NCBI GenBank assembly: GCA_030446465.1
Contig: JAUJNI010000002.1
Span: 554,036 to 618,035, forward strand
Direction of reading: 5' to 3'
DNA: 64,000 nt
DNA from: Actinomycetota bacterium
Lineage (GTDB): Bacteria; Actinomycetota; CADDZG01; WHSQ01
Shown one piece after another: positions 24,557 through 32,128 of this stretch. Made by a program: the position numbers and the translations under genes. The notes under the pieces were generated by a model that saw only the letters and a program-made list of their open reading frames with translations, searched no databases and had not been told where the DNA came from. Within the stretch, counting starts at the first letter, position 1. Every line of letters begins with the position of its first letter.

Positions 24557-25800
24557 ACCTCCCACCACTCGCCGTCGTCGTGGAGCACCACGTTGGCGAA
24601 GTGGTCCGCGAACCGGTTGGCTGCGAACGAGTGGATCGGGACCAGGCGCTCCGGCGCGACGGCCTCTGCGAGCTTCTTGAGATCATCCACGTAGGCGTGG
24701 CCCGACGCGTGGTGGACCTTTAGGGGGATCGCGTGCTTCGCTAGGAAGTCCTTGTAGGGCTTCGAGTTAGCGCGCTCCAAGTAGCCGGGCCACTGCGACC
24801 ACACCGCGCAGGCGCCTTCGAGACAGTCGGCGCGCTCCAGATCGCGCGCCATGCTCATCCGGAAGGTCATCAACAGCTCACCTCGCCGCTCGGGGAGGGC
24901 CTCAGGGAAGATGCGATGGGCTTTGTCGGGCAGGAGGTCGAAGCTCTCGTCCTCCCTGATCTGCCGACGCAGGAAGTACGGGACGTAGACCAGGAACTGT
25001 TCCCACCCGGGCTTTGGGACCGTCTCCCGTCCCGTCGCGATGGCCATCCGCGCGGTGAGTAGATCGACGACGAGGGTGTGCCCCGTCCGGCGTGCCGCCG
25101 AGTACATCGAGCACATCCGGTCGATGCTCTGCGAGGAGTAGGTGGCGAGCACCATGCCTTTGGTCTCCCTCACCGTACGGGCGAGGTCGGCTCTCAGATC
25201 CTCCTCGCTGATTCCAGGAGCGGGAGCCGGGTCAGCGGTGACGTTGGTGCCTTCCATAAGCATGACGTCCACTTGAGGGGGAGGCTTGCGGAGCATCTCC
25301 TCGAAGATTGCGCGCTTAGGCCCGTGACCTTGAAGGTCTGCGGAGTAGAAGAGACGTCGCCCATCGGCTTCGATCAGCAATGAGTAGGTGTCGAACGCGT
25401 TGTGATCGTTGAGGAAGGGGGTGATGGTGAAGGGGCCCACCTCAAGCAGCTCGCGGTGGAGCAGGTGGCCGGCTGGGGTGATGTCGACACCGGCCTTCGA
25501 GTAGATGCGAGCCGCTGCCCGCAGGATGTCGGCCGCGCCCTTCCCGATGTAGATGGGGACGTTCGGGGAGACCTGCTCGACCAGTCCCCAGTGATCCTGG
25601 TGGCCATGAGAGATGAATAGACCCAGCAGGTCTGGATCGTCAGCGGCCGCCAGTCCAGCCACATCCGGGAGGGGAACGATCTCATCCGCGGCGGCCTCCA
25701 GTGGGCGTCCCACATCGAGCACGATGCGTTTTTCTTGCGCCGCGACCTCGATGCAGTTACCGCCGATCTGCTTCGCCCCGCGGTGGATTCGAACCTTCAC
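24553..25800 (-). CDS. RNase J-like metallo-beta-lactamase (beta-CASP type) nuclease
   Basis: 415 residues. The zinc motif H65-G-H67-Q-D69-H70 is intact; further metal-site residues lie in NDHNAFDTY (D132, H133) and FYSADLQGHG (D155). The C-terminal HHASGHAYVDDLKKLAEAVAP plus VPIHS matches the RNase J/beta-CASP closing motifs. It is shorter than housekeeping RNase J (about 550 residues) and lacks its C-terminal domain, so it is probably a specialised RNA or DNA nuclease. The GTG start immediately follows the stop of the PD-(D/E)XK gene with no spacer. Confidence 0.8.
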   Translation of the reverse strand: MKVRIHRGAKQIGGNCIEVAAQEKRIVLDVGRPLEAAADEIVPLPDVAGLAAADDPDLLGLFISHGHQDHWGLVEQVSPNVPIYIGKGAADILRAAARIYSKAGVDITPAGHLLHRELLEVGPFTITPFLNDHNAFDTYSLLIEADGRRLFYSADLQGHGPKRAIFEEMLRKPPPQVDVMLMEGTNVTADPAPAPGISEEDLRADLARTVRETKGMVLATYSSQSIDRMCSMYSAARRTGHTLVVDLLTARMAIATGRETVPKPGWEQFLVYVPYFLRRQIREDESFDLLPDKAHRIFPEALPERRGELLMTFRMSMARDLERADCLEGACAVWSQWPGYLERANSKPYKDFLAKHAIPLKVHHASGHAYVDDLKKLAEAVAPERLVPIHSFAANRFADHFANVVLHDDGEWWEV

Positions 25801-26697
25801 CTAAGCACCATTCAGATTTGAATCGATCCACTCTTCGAATCTTGGCATTTCCGATATGGCGGGAAGGCGGCATGGTTCTGCAGTGAAGTCAGACCAGTTG
25901 TGAACACGAACATCCAGGGTTGCGTACTCGGTCGCCTTGCGTTTCGCCGCTGTGTGGAGTCGCTCGGTGAGTCCCTTACTGGTGGTGCCCGCATCGAAGC
26001 CCGACATGAGAAGAAGCAAGAGCGGGGCTTTGTCAGCCCGAAGCGCATCGAGTTCGTGCTGGACGACCCCCAACGTTGCCTTCTGCTCAAAGACATGTGG
26101 ATACGTGGCTTGAATGGAGGGATTATTGGCTAGCAATCCCTGATATCTGAGAAGTTGGGGAAAGAAGTCGCCGGCGATCTCTTTGTTGGCAAGAAGCTTC
26201 ACTTCCCCTAAGACCATCTGCTGTTCAGTGGCGTCGTAGAGGAGTAGGTCCAAGCGTTCTTTCTTCCAGCCAGGTTGAACGATCTGGCGGTCCAAGATCA
26301 CGACAGGGGCATCGAAAGCACTGTTGTCACGGATGATCGCGGATTCGAAACTCCGTTCATCCGTTCCTGGCTTGGAGCGGCGTTGCTGGAGCCAGGCAAT
26401 CGCTGGAGCGATGTTAGTGGGGTCGATCTCATCGAGATCCATGGTTCGTTTCGGCCAGAACTCTGGGAAGTCCGTATCCGATTGCGACCCGAGGTGTATC
26501 TGCTTTGCCCTGCAGTGGATCTGGAAGAGGTTGTAACCGCCGTAGTACACATCCACGTAGCTTCCTCTGAGCTGAAGGTCGAGCTCTGTCCGCTCTTTGA
26601 CCTCTTCGAGTATGTGAATCAGAACAGGATGAGAGAGGAAAAGCCTCACGTCCTCCGCCCAGAGACGCCTCCTGAACACTTTCGCCGGTTCGCTCAT
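25801..26697 (-). CDS. Putative PD-(D/E)XK nuclease-like protein
   Basis: 298 residues. A core resembling the PD-(D/E)XK fold runs E118, D150 (KKERLDLLLYD), then E165-x-K167 (MVLGEVKL) and a following QLLRYQ helix. It would cleave or bind nucleic acid using a divalent metal. The family is not one I can name. The ATG at 26697 overlaps the stop of the upstream gene (ATGA) and the stop abuts the RNase J-like gene. Two predicted nucleases in one coupled operon suggest defence or conflict. Confidence 0.65.
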   Translation of the reverse strand: MSEPAKVFRRRLWAEDVRLFLSHPVLIHILEEVKERTELDLQLRGSYVDVYYGGYNLFQIHCRAKQIHLGSQSDTDFPEFWPKRTMDLDEIDPTNIAPAIAWLQQRRSKPGTDERSFESAIIRDNSAFDAPVVILDRQIVQPGWKKERLDLLLYDATEQQMVLGEVKLLANKEIAGDFFPQLLRYQGLLANNPSIQATYPHVFEQKATLGVVQHELDALRADKAPLLLLLMSGFDAGTTSKGLTERLHTAAKRKATEYATLDVRVHNWSDFTAEPCRLPAISEMPRFEEWIDSNLNGA

Positions 26698-27257
26698 CCT
26701 TGCGCCCCTTCCTGGGTCTTCCTTACCGCCTCGATCGTGTCCTCCACGAAGGCGATCACGTCTGTCTCTGCGATCTCTCCTGCTCGCCGTCGCGCCCGTT
26801 TGATGAGTGTTTCGTCTTGGGCCGCCCACAGGACGTTGCCGAGTGCCTCCCGATTGCGCTTGTACATGTCGCTGGGTCTCCGGGCCGAGTAGTGCGATAT
26901 GTCAACGAGCACGTCGACCAGCTCTTCGAGCTGATTAGCCCGGGGAGGCTCTCCGGTAGCCGAGCGGTAACTGACCGCGGTGCTGGAGATTGCCAGGCAC
27001 AGCTCGTACCAGAACATCCCGTCGTCATAGAGGTCGTGGTTAGAGAAGAAGTGTCCGTGGTCCCGGACCTTGGCTAGTCCGTCGCGGGCGAGCTCTGCCA
27101 GCTCGTCCCAGCTGTTCCGGTCGAGCTCCTGGAACCTGGCGAAATGCAGATTGTCGTCGGTAGGTCGGGCGTGACTGACGAGCCTGGCCAGTCTTCGTTT
27201 GAGGTTCCCGAAATCCTCGGCTACAGCCGCTGTTTCGCCCGCTCTGTCCTCGCTCAT
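26694..27257 (-). CDS. Unknown helical protein, first gene of candidate defence operon
   Basis: 187 residues, predicted mainly helical, with LKRRLARLVSHARPTDDNLHFARF near the start and LEELVDVLVDISHYSARRPSDMYKRN in the middle. No domain recognised. The ATG at 27257 opens the minus-strand operon, diverging from the ArdC unit and its leader. Sensor, regulator or structural roles are all open. Confidence 0.6.
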   Translation of the reverse strand: MSEDRAGETAAVAEDFGNLKRRLARLVSHARPTDDNLHFARFQELDRNSWDELAELARDGLAKVRDHGHFFSNHDLYDDGMFWYELCLAISSTAVSYRSATGEPPRANQLEELVDVLVDISHYSARRPSDMYKRNREALGNVLWAAQDETLIKRARRRAGEIAETDVIAFVEDTIEAVRKTQEGAQG

Positions 27258-27364
27258 CCGCCCCCCGTCCGCCTGTGTTTCCTCACGATAGCGAACGCCT
27301 GAGACAGTTTTCCGTCTCCGCTCTGCGCTTCGCACCTCCACCCGGCGGCTATTTCTTTCCTTCT

Positions 27365-27483
27365 AGCGCCGTCCGCTCCTCCGTCAACCGCACGCTGCGC
27401 GTCCATGGATGCTCGCTCGCCTTCGGCGACGGTTGACCTCGTCGACTAGGGGACGGCGCTTGTGCCTCCGGCTCGGAAAGCCG
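27365..27483 (+). ncRNA. Repeated multibranched leader, copy 1 (ardC operon)
   Basis: Outer stem 27365-27374 with 27451-27460 (10 of 10 bp). Inner stem 27383-27390 with 27430-27437 (8 of 8). Two apical hairpins follow (a self-complementary GCGTCCATGGATGC, and CGCC-TTC-GGCG). A 5-bp hairpin (27469-27473 with 27479-27483) lies 10 nt before AGGAGG. The same architecture recurs at 29644 and 33444 with compensating base changes, so it should act as RNA in the 5' UTR, probably on translation. No known Rfam family is recognised. Confidence 0.7.
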
Positions 27484-27504
27484 CCGAGCAACAGGAGGTG
27501 CAAC

Positions 27505-27849
27505 TTGAAGCAGCGAGCAGTCAAACTCATCACCGGCTATGTCGGCCGGCGCGGCGTCGGACGGATCGTTGGTCTCAAGCCTCTCGGTCCGGACGACTAC
27601 GTGTTGGCGATCGAGGACGTCCGCGACGAGCGGGTCCAAGTCGGACGCACACCGACGGACTTCGAGCCGTGGCTCCGTTCGGTCAAGGAAGGCCGTCACG
27701 TCCTCCCAGCGTTCGGGCTGTGCGGACGTTGTGGCGAGATCCACTGCGACCGGGATCTAGACCTAGAGATCCTCCGCACCTGTATCCCGTGTCAGGCGGA
27801 GCTCGTCGAGGTTGGCCTCGAGCTCTACTGCGAGCACGAGGCGGAGTGA
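27505..27849 (+). CDS. Small zinc-finger protein preceding the ArdC-like gene
   Basis: 114 residues from TTG 27505, which is 6 bases after AGGAGG (27493-27498). The N-terminal half is beta-rich (KLITGYVGRRGVGRIVGLKPL); the C-terminal half has a CGRCGEIHC ... CIPC zinc-binding cluster. Its TGA overlaps the ATG of the ArdC-like gene (TGATG), so they are co-translated. Function unknown; small zinc proteins of this kind are common in mobile elements. Confidence 0.65.
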   Translation: MKQRAVKLITGYVGRRGVGRIVGLKPLGPDDYVLAIEDVRDERVQVGRTPTDFEPWLRSVKEGRHVLPAFGLCGRCGEIHCDRDLDLEILRTCIPCQAELVEVGLELYCEHEAE

Positions 27850-28685
27850 TGAACGACAAGCTCCGTGCTGCCCACAACAAACTCCAGGACGCTGTCGCCG
27901 AGATCGTCTCCGGCGATGACTGGAAGCAGATGCTCAAGATCGCATCGAAGTTCCACCGCTACAGCTTCAACAACCACTTGATGATCTTCCTGCAGCGGCC
28001 GGACGCCACCGTGGTGGCCGGCTTCAACCGGTGGAAGTCATTGGGCAGGAGCGTGCGGCGCGGAGAGAAGGGCATCGCCATCTTTGCCCCGTGCCGCTAC
28101 AAGACCAAGGTCGAGACCGATATCGGCGAGGAGCAGACCGTGCAGCAGATACGCGGCTTCAGAGTCGTGCACGTCTTCGACATCTCGCAGACCGAGGGCG
28201 ACGACCTGCCGGACCTCGACGCGGTGCGCCCCAAGCTCCTGGATGCGGACGCGCCGGAGGGCATCTGGGACGCGCTCGTCTCGCAAGCGAACGAGGCTGG
28301 CTTCGAGGTGGTCCGCAACCGTCGTGGAAGTGAGAACGGCTACTGCGACTTCTCGAGCAAGCAGATCGCGGTGCGGCCAGATGTCGCTCCTGCACAGGCG
28401 ATCAAGACGCTGATCCACGAGCTCGGCCACGCGCTTCTACACAGCGAGGAGTTGCCGAGGTCGAAGGAGGTCGCGGAGGTCGAGGTCGAGTCCGTCGCTT
28501 ACATCGTGTGCGATGCGAGCGGTTTCGATAGTGGCGACTACAGTTTCGCCTACGTAGCCCGCTGGCCGGACGGGTCCAGCGACCTGCTCAGGGACTCCGC
28601 CGACCGGGCCATCACGTGTGCCAAGGGGATCTTGGCGAGCCTCGAGAGTCTAGCAAAGAGGAGTAGGGGTTTCTGTCGCTGCTGA
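27849..28685 (+). CDS. ArdC-like antirestriction protein (ssDNA-binding domain plus zincin)
   Basis: 278 residues. The N-terminal domain matches the ArdC-type ssDNA-binding region (FNNHLMIFLQRPDATVVAGFNRWKSLGRSVRRGEKG). The C-terminal half is a zinc metalloprotease domain with H190-E-L-G-H194 and a downstream acidic helix EVEVESVAYIVC. ArdC proteins are carried by conjugative and integrative elements and protect incoming ssDNA or block restriction. The gene is translationally coupled to the zinc-finger gene, with the repeated leader upstream. It points to a mobile origin for this region. Confidence 0.85.
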   Translation: MNDKLRAAHNKLQDAVAEIVSGDDWKQMLKIASKFHRYSFNNHLMIFLQRPDATVVAGFNRWKSLGRSVRRGEKGIAIFAPCRYKTKVETDIGEEQTVQQIRGFRVVHVFDISQTEGDDLPDLDAVRPKLLDADAPEGIWDALVSQANEAGFEVVRNRRGSENGYCDFSSKQIAVRPDVAPAQAIKTLIHELGHALLHSEELPRSKEVAEVEVESVAYIVCDASGFDSGDYSFAYVARWPDGSSDLLRDSADRAITCAKGILASLESLAKRSRGFCRC

Positions 28686-28694
28686 CATCTACGC

Positions 28695-28711
28695 TGTTTC
28701 CGATGGAAACA
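28695..28711 (+). promoter_or_regulatory. Hairpin occluding the PIN gene start
   Basis: TGTTTCC-GAT-GGAAACA is a perfect 7-bp stem with a 3-nt loop. The ATG start codon (28703-28705) lies in the loop and first stem base, so the structure could limit initiation on the downstream PIN gene, just after the ArdC-like stop at 28685. Confidence 0.45.
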
Positions 28712-29578
28712 GTGAGCAACCTCGTGGCGGGCAGAGGGACAGAGCTTCTCTCCCTGTTGGAGACACTGCTTCGCGATCACTCCGAGCTATATCTATGGAA
28801 CTCACGCGACAGCGGGGTTTTCCATACTTCAGGAGACCACGCCTATAGGAAGCTGAGTTCCGAGGGGAAGCAAATCCAATCCCGGCTGTTCGAGGAATAC
28901 ACGGCTTTTGCCAACCTGGTCAGTGTCTTGCTGCGGGAACAGCCCGTTAAAGCAAGGAAGAGTCACGACAAGCATCGCAAGACTGTCCTCGCTGCCATCG
29001 AGCAAGGGGGCCTGACGTGGCACCGCTCGATTGATGAGGAGTGGGACTTCGCGAGTAAGGCGCTGCGAGCCCAGATTGACTCGATCGAGAATCTGTACAG
29101 CACTTCGGGTGAGGGAGATGTTGTCGTAGTTCCAGACACGAATGCTCTCCTGTGGAATGCGGCTCTCGAGGACTGGTCATTCGAGCGGGCCAGTGCCTTC
29201 GAGCTTTGCCTCGTACCTGCGGTACTTAACGAATTGGATTCGCTCAAGGTCAACCACCGCAACGCTGACGTGCGGGAGAAAGCAGAGGGCCTCATTCGAC
29301 GGATCAAGGGTTACAGAGACCGAGGCAATCTTCGAGACGGCGTTCCGTTGAGGAAAGGAGTAAGCCGCCTGCGGTCTATTGCTGTGGAGCCAGACTTTGA
29401 CGAATCTCTTCCGTGGCTGGACGCGTCGAATTCGGATGACCGACTCGTCGCCACCTTCATTGAAGTGATGCGCAAGAATCCTCGTTCGACCGTGGTGCTC
29501 GTGACGCGGGACCTCAACCTCCAGAACAAACTCGAGTTTGCGCGTCTGCCCTTCGCGGAGCCGCCCGATCCGACTTGA
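28703..29578 (+). CDS. PIN-domain ribonuclease
   Basis: 291 residues: a helical N-terminal 130 or so residues, then a PIN domain. The acidic site is D145 (VVVVPDTNALLW), E177 (LNELD), D245/D246 (NSDDRLVA) and D270 (LVTRDLNL). PIN domains are metal-dependent RNases found as toxins and in defence. No antitoxin-like small gene precedes it, so a toxin-antitoxin pair is not evident. It starts 17 bp after the ArdC-like gene, within a hairpin. Confidence 0.8.
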   Translation: METVSNLVAGRGTELLSLLETLLRDHSELYLWNSRDSGVFHTSGDHAYRKLSSEGKQIQSRLFEEYTAFANLVSVLLREQPVKARKSHDKHRKTVLAAIEQGGLTWHRSIDEEWDFASKALRAQIDSIENLYSTSGEGDVVVVPDTNALLWNAALEDWSFERASAFELCLVPAVLNELDSLKVNHRNADVREKAEGLIRRIKGYRDRGNLRDGVPLRKGVSRLRSIAVEPDFDESLPWLDASNSDDRLVATFIEVMRKNPRSTVVLVTRDLNLQNKLEFARLPFAEPPDPT

Positions 29579-29643
29579 TTGCGTCCGACCTGATGCCCAC
29601 CGTTTCGAACTCCCCGGCTGCCGTTCTGTAACAACGCCACGTT

Positions 29644-29778
29644 AGGCCCGCCGCTCCTTCACGCAACCGCCCGCTGCGCGTCCATGGATGCTCGCTTGCC
29701 TTCGGCATCGGTTGCGCTTCGTCACTGATGGCGGGACCTGGTCACTAGGCGTCAGAACGGCAAGGCGCCGGAGGCGCC
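29644..29778 (+). ncRNA. Repeated multibranched leader, copy 2 (ssb)
   Basis: Outer stem 29644-29652 with 29730-29739 (9 bp, one bulged A at 29736). Inner stem 29662-29669 with 29709-29716 (8 of 8). The first apical hairpin is identical to copy 1; the second is TGCC-TTC-GGCA where copy 1 has CGCC/GGCG. A hairpin GGCGCC-GGA-GGCGCC (29764-29778) precedes AGGAGG (29785-29790). The inner stem differs from copy 1 at two positions on both strands, preserving pairing. Confidence 0.7.
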
Positions 29779-29796
29779 CGGAACAGGAGGTGAGCA

Positions 29797-30216
29797 GTGA
29801 ACCAGGTCGCTCTAGTCGGAAACATCACCGACGATCCCGAGCTTCGCTACACCCAGAGTGGCGCGGCCCTCGCAAGCTTCACCGTTGCGGTCAGCCACCG
29901 CAGCAAGCACAACGGCGAGTGGCAGGACGTCAACGACGGGTTCTTCCGCTGCACGGCATGGCGATCGGTCGCCGAGAACGCAGCGCACACGCTCAAGAAG
30001 GGCATGCGGGTCTTCGTGGCCGGCAAGCTCGTCCAGCGGAGCTGGCAGGACAACGACGGCAACAAGCGTCAGACCGTCGAGATCCAGGTCACCCACGTAG
30101 GACCGGATCTTCAGTTCGCTACCGCAAAGGTAGCCAAGTCCACCGCAGAGGGTTTGGGTTCGTCCTCGGACGGTCCTTCGGCTGCGTCCTCGGCCGAGGA
30201 GAAGCAGACCGCGTAG
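29797..30216 (+). CDS. ssb: Single-stranded DNA-binding protein
   Basis: 139 residues. The OB fold opens NQVALVGNITDDPELRYTQSGAALASFTVAVSHR and contains FFRCTAWRSVAENA and WQDNDGNKRQTVEIQV. A short Ser/Ala-rich tail lacks the canonical acidic DDDIPF tip (it ends EEKQTA), which suggests an element-encoded SSB rather than the chromosomal housekeeping copy. GTG start 6 bases after AGGAGG. The repeated leader precedes it and a terminator-like hairpin follows. Confidence 0.93.
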   Translation: MNQVALVGNITDDPELRYTQSGAALASFTVAVSHRSKHNGEWQDVNDGFFRCTAWRSVAENAAHTLKKGMRVFVAGKLVQRSWQDNDGNKRQTVEIQVTHVGPDLQFATAKVAKSTAEGLGSSSDGPSAASSAEEKQTA

Positions 30217-30232
30217 GGCTTAGGCCTCCTAG

Positions 30233-30260
30233 ACGGCTCCGGCATCGTTGCCGGAGCCGT
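30233..30260 (+). terminator. Strong hairpin after ssb
   Basis: ACGGCTCCGGCA (30233-30244), loop TCGT, TGCCGGAGCCGT (30249-30260): a perfect 12-bp stem starting 17 bp after the ssb stop. There is no U-tract, so termination is likely but not certain. The rest of the gap to 30424 shows no gene. Confidence 0.7.
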
Positions 30261-30424
30261 TCGCGCGCGTGACTTGAGAGCCCGGCGAGGCCCACTGCGG
30301 TGCGCAATGGGCATCATGCCGGTTGCTATGTCGGCGAACGCGCCGCCGACTGCTACACGCTCATCTGTGAAGAGCCCCCGTTACGGGACGGCCAACGCGG
30401 GCATCCTTGCGGACAGGGCGCCGG

Positions 30425-30988
30425 TCACTGCCCCAGAGGACGGTAGCGGAGGTACACGATGCCGTTGGTGAACCGACGCTCATCCATCAACTCGAGCTCG
30501 GCGCGGGTGTCTCTCGGCAGTGCCGGCTTGCCTCCACCGACGAGCACTGGATGGACGAACAGGTGACACTCATCGACCAGCCCGCCCTTGAACGCGTGCG
30601 CCGCAAGGCTCGCACCGCCCACGGTCAGATCGCCGGTGGCGGATCGCTTCATGTCCCGCACTGAGTCCGGGTCGAAGCGGCGCTCGACTCGACTCCTGGC
30701 AGTCGAAACAGTCCGCAGCGTCGTGGAGTACACGACCTTGTCCGCAGCCTGCCAGGCCTCAGCGAAGTCGGCCATGGGCTCCGACTGGGCGGCGAGGGAG
30801 CGGTCTGTCTCCCAGACGGCCATGTTCTCGTATAGTCGGCGCCCGTAGAGGAAGGTGCCGACAGAGCGGATGAGGTCGGTGATGAACGCGAACACCTCCT
30901 CGTCGGGCTCGGTCCAGTCGAAATCGCCGCGCGCGTCCTCGATGTAACCGTCAAGAGACACATTCGTCACGTAGATCAGCTTGGCCAC
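30425..30988 (-). CDS. Dihydrofolate reductase/RibD C-terminal domain family protein
   Basis: 187 residues with the DHFR-like fold pattern MAKLIYVTNVSLDGYI, TFLYGRRLYENMAVW and VGGASLAAHAFKGGLVDECHLFVHPVLVGGG. Related actinobacterial proteins are annotated as dihydrofolate reductase family; substrates are unknown. It overlaps the upstream SRPBCC gene by 13 bp and is third in an ArsR-SRPBCC-DHFR-like operon. Confidence 0.85.
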   Translation of the reverse strand: MAKLIYVTNVSLDGYIEDARGDFDWTEPDEEVFAFITDLIRSVGTFLYGRRLYENMAVWETDRSLAAQSEPMADFAEAWQAADKVVYSTTLRTVSTARSRVERRFDPDSVRDMKRSATGDLTVGGASLAAHAFKGGLVDECHLFVHPVLVGGGKPALPRDTRAELELMDERRFTNGIVYLRYRPLGQ

Positions 30989-31482
30989 GCCGCTACACCT
31001 TGATGATTGGCCGCAACAGCCTGGGCACTAATCAGCGTGGCATCCAGCTTGGTGAAGGCTTCAAGCCAACCCTCCTCGCTGGGGCCCGCCAGGTGTTCGG
31101 GGAGCCACTGGCGAATCTCGAGTCGCGTGCGTCCATCGGTCTCGTCGTGGAACTCGATTCGGAATCTCGTCTCGAACGGCTCGATGCCCTCCTGCAGCTG
31201 GCCAGTTACGTGCATGACGCCCTCGAGCAGCTCGCCGTCGGCCACGTCTGTGAGGTCGACGTAGATGTGAACGCGCAGGGCGGGTTCGGCGGCGGAGACC
31301 TCCGTCCACCGTTGATAGCCGTCGGGACGCACATTGAATTCGATCTCGTCGGGCGGCACTGAGTTGCCGATCGGGCCCCACCACGCTGCCAGGTGGTCCG
31401 GATCGGTGAAGGCTCGGTAGACGAGCTCCCGCGGCGCATCGAACACGCGCGAGATAGCGAGCTGCGAGTTTTCGGTGTCCAT
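30976..31482 (-). CDS. SRPBCC (AHSA1-type) domain protein
   Basis: 168 residues. The START/Bet v1-like fold is marked by RVFDAPRELVYRAFTDPDHLAAWWGP at the start and GWLEAFTKLDA near the end. Such proteins bind hydrophobic ligands and are typically paired with an ArsR regulator in Actinobacteria. Its ATG shares one base with the regulator stop (TAATG). Confidence 0.85.
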   Translation of the reverse strand: MDTENSQLAISRVFDAPRELVYRAFTDPDHLAAWWGPIGNSVPPDEIEFNVRPDGYQRWTEVSAAEPALRVHIYVDLTDVADGELLEGVMHVTGQLQEGIEPFETRFRIEFHDETDGRTRLEIRQWLPEHLAGPSEEGWLEAFTKLDATLISAQAVAANHQGVAAWPS

Positions 31483-31880
31483 TAAAGCTCCTTGTCGAGG
31501 ACCTTGTTGTCGGGGACGCTGGGGTCCTGGGCCATCCCCTCCGTTTCGCGTCCGGCAGCCTGCACCGCGGCAAGGTGGGCGTCGAGGCGGGTGAGCGACG
31601 AGTCCCAGAACCGCCGGTAGCGCTCGATCCAATCGGCCGCGTCGCGTAGCGGGGCGGCCTCGAGGCGGCTCGCGCGCCACTTGCCCAACCGCCTTCGCGA
31701 GATGAGAGCGGCGCCCTCGAGCACCTTCAGGTGCCGCGACACCGCCGGCATCGAGATGGGGAGGGGAGCGGCGAGCTCGGTGACCGTGGCGTCGCGGTCG
31801 GCCAGCTCGGCGAGGATCGCCCGTCGAGTGGGGTCTGCGAGCGCCGAGAACACGGCGCTGAGCTGGTCTGTGGCGGCCAC
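31482..31880 (-). CDS. ArsR-family transcriptional regulator
   Basis: 132 residues. The winged helix has VFSALADPTRRAILAELADRD and the recognition helix SMPAVSRHLKVLEGAALISRR. No metal-binding cysteine cluster is present, so it is the SRPBCC-linked rather than the metal-sensing type. GTG 31880 is chosen because GAAGGGAA lies 6 bases upstream on the minus strand; a longer frame to 31937 runs into the promoter dyad. Confidence 0.87.
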   Translation of the reverse strand: MAATDQLSAVFSALADPTRRAILAELADRDATVTELAAPLPISMPAVSRHLKVLEGAALISRRRLGKWRASRLEAAPLRDAADWIERYRRFWDSSLTRLDAHLAAVQAAGRETEGMAQDPSVPDNKVLDKEL

Positions 31881-31894
31881 CCAATTCCCTTCAC

Positions 31895-31910
31895 TTAACC
31901 AATACGTTAA
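31895..31910. promoter_or_regulatory. Inverted repeat upstream of arsR-like gene
   Basis: TTAAC (31895-31899) and GTTAA (31906-31910) form a dyad 15 bp upstream of the regulator start, in the only AT-rich patch here. This is the expected place for the ArsR-type operator/promoter. Confidence 0.55.
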
Positions 31911-32061
31911 ATGTAATGAACGGAGCGCTGTAGTCAAGTGGTTGCGGTCGCCGGGTCGATTAGTTGCGAGGAGCGTTCATTTAGCGCGTTCAACTTGACC
32001 CACCCGGACCCTCTGGCCCTGCGGCGGCCGCCGGGTAAACCCCTCCTCACCCGGCACGTGG

Positions 32062-32085
32062 GGAGCCCGGCTTCGGCCGGGCTCC
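32062..32085. terminator. Strong hairpin with TTCG loop
   Basis: GGAGCCCGGC-TTCG-GCCGGGCTCC, a perfect 10-bp stem capped by a TTCG tetraloop. It lies in the gap 31911-32128, which has no gene, 44 bp past the end of the minus-strand RNase H gene, so it may be a shared or minus-strand terminator. There is no T-run. Confidence 0.5.
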
Positions 32086-32128
32086 TAGCGCGAGAACTAT
32101 TGCGGTGCCGGTGTGGGTGGAAGGCTAG

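Noticed and set aside
28703-29578. PIN gene as the toxin of a VapBC pair
   Set aside because: It is 291 residues with a long N-terminal domain, and there is no small antitoxin gene directly upstream; the neighbours are ArdC-like and ssb.
29641-29739. GTTAGGC at the left edge of leader copy 2 as an integron attC site
   Set aside because: The other end lacks a matching RYYYAAC core, copies 1 and 3 lack the core site, and no integron integrase is present. The paired changes and the hairpin before each Shine-Dalgarno fit an mRNA leader better.
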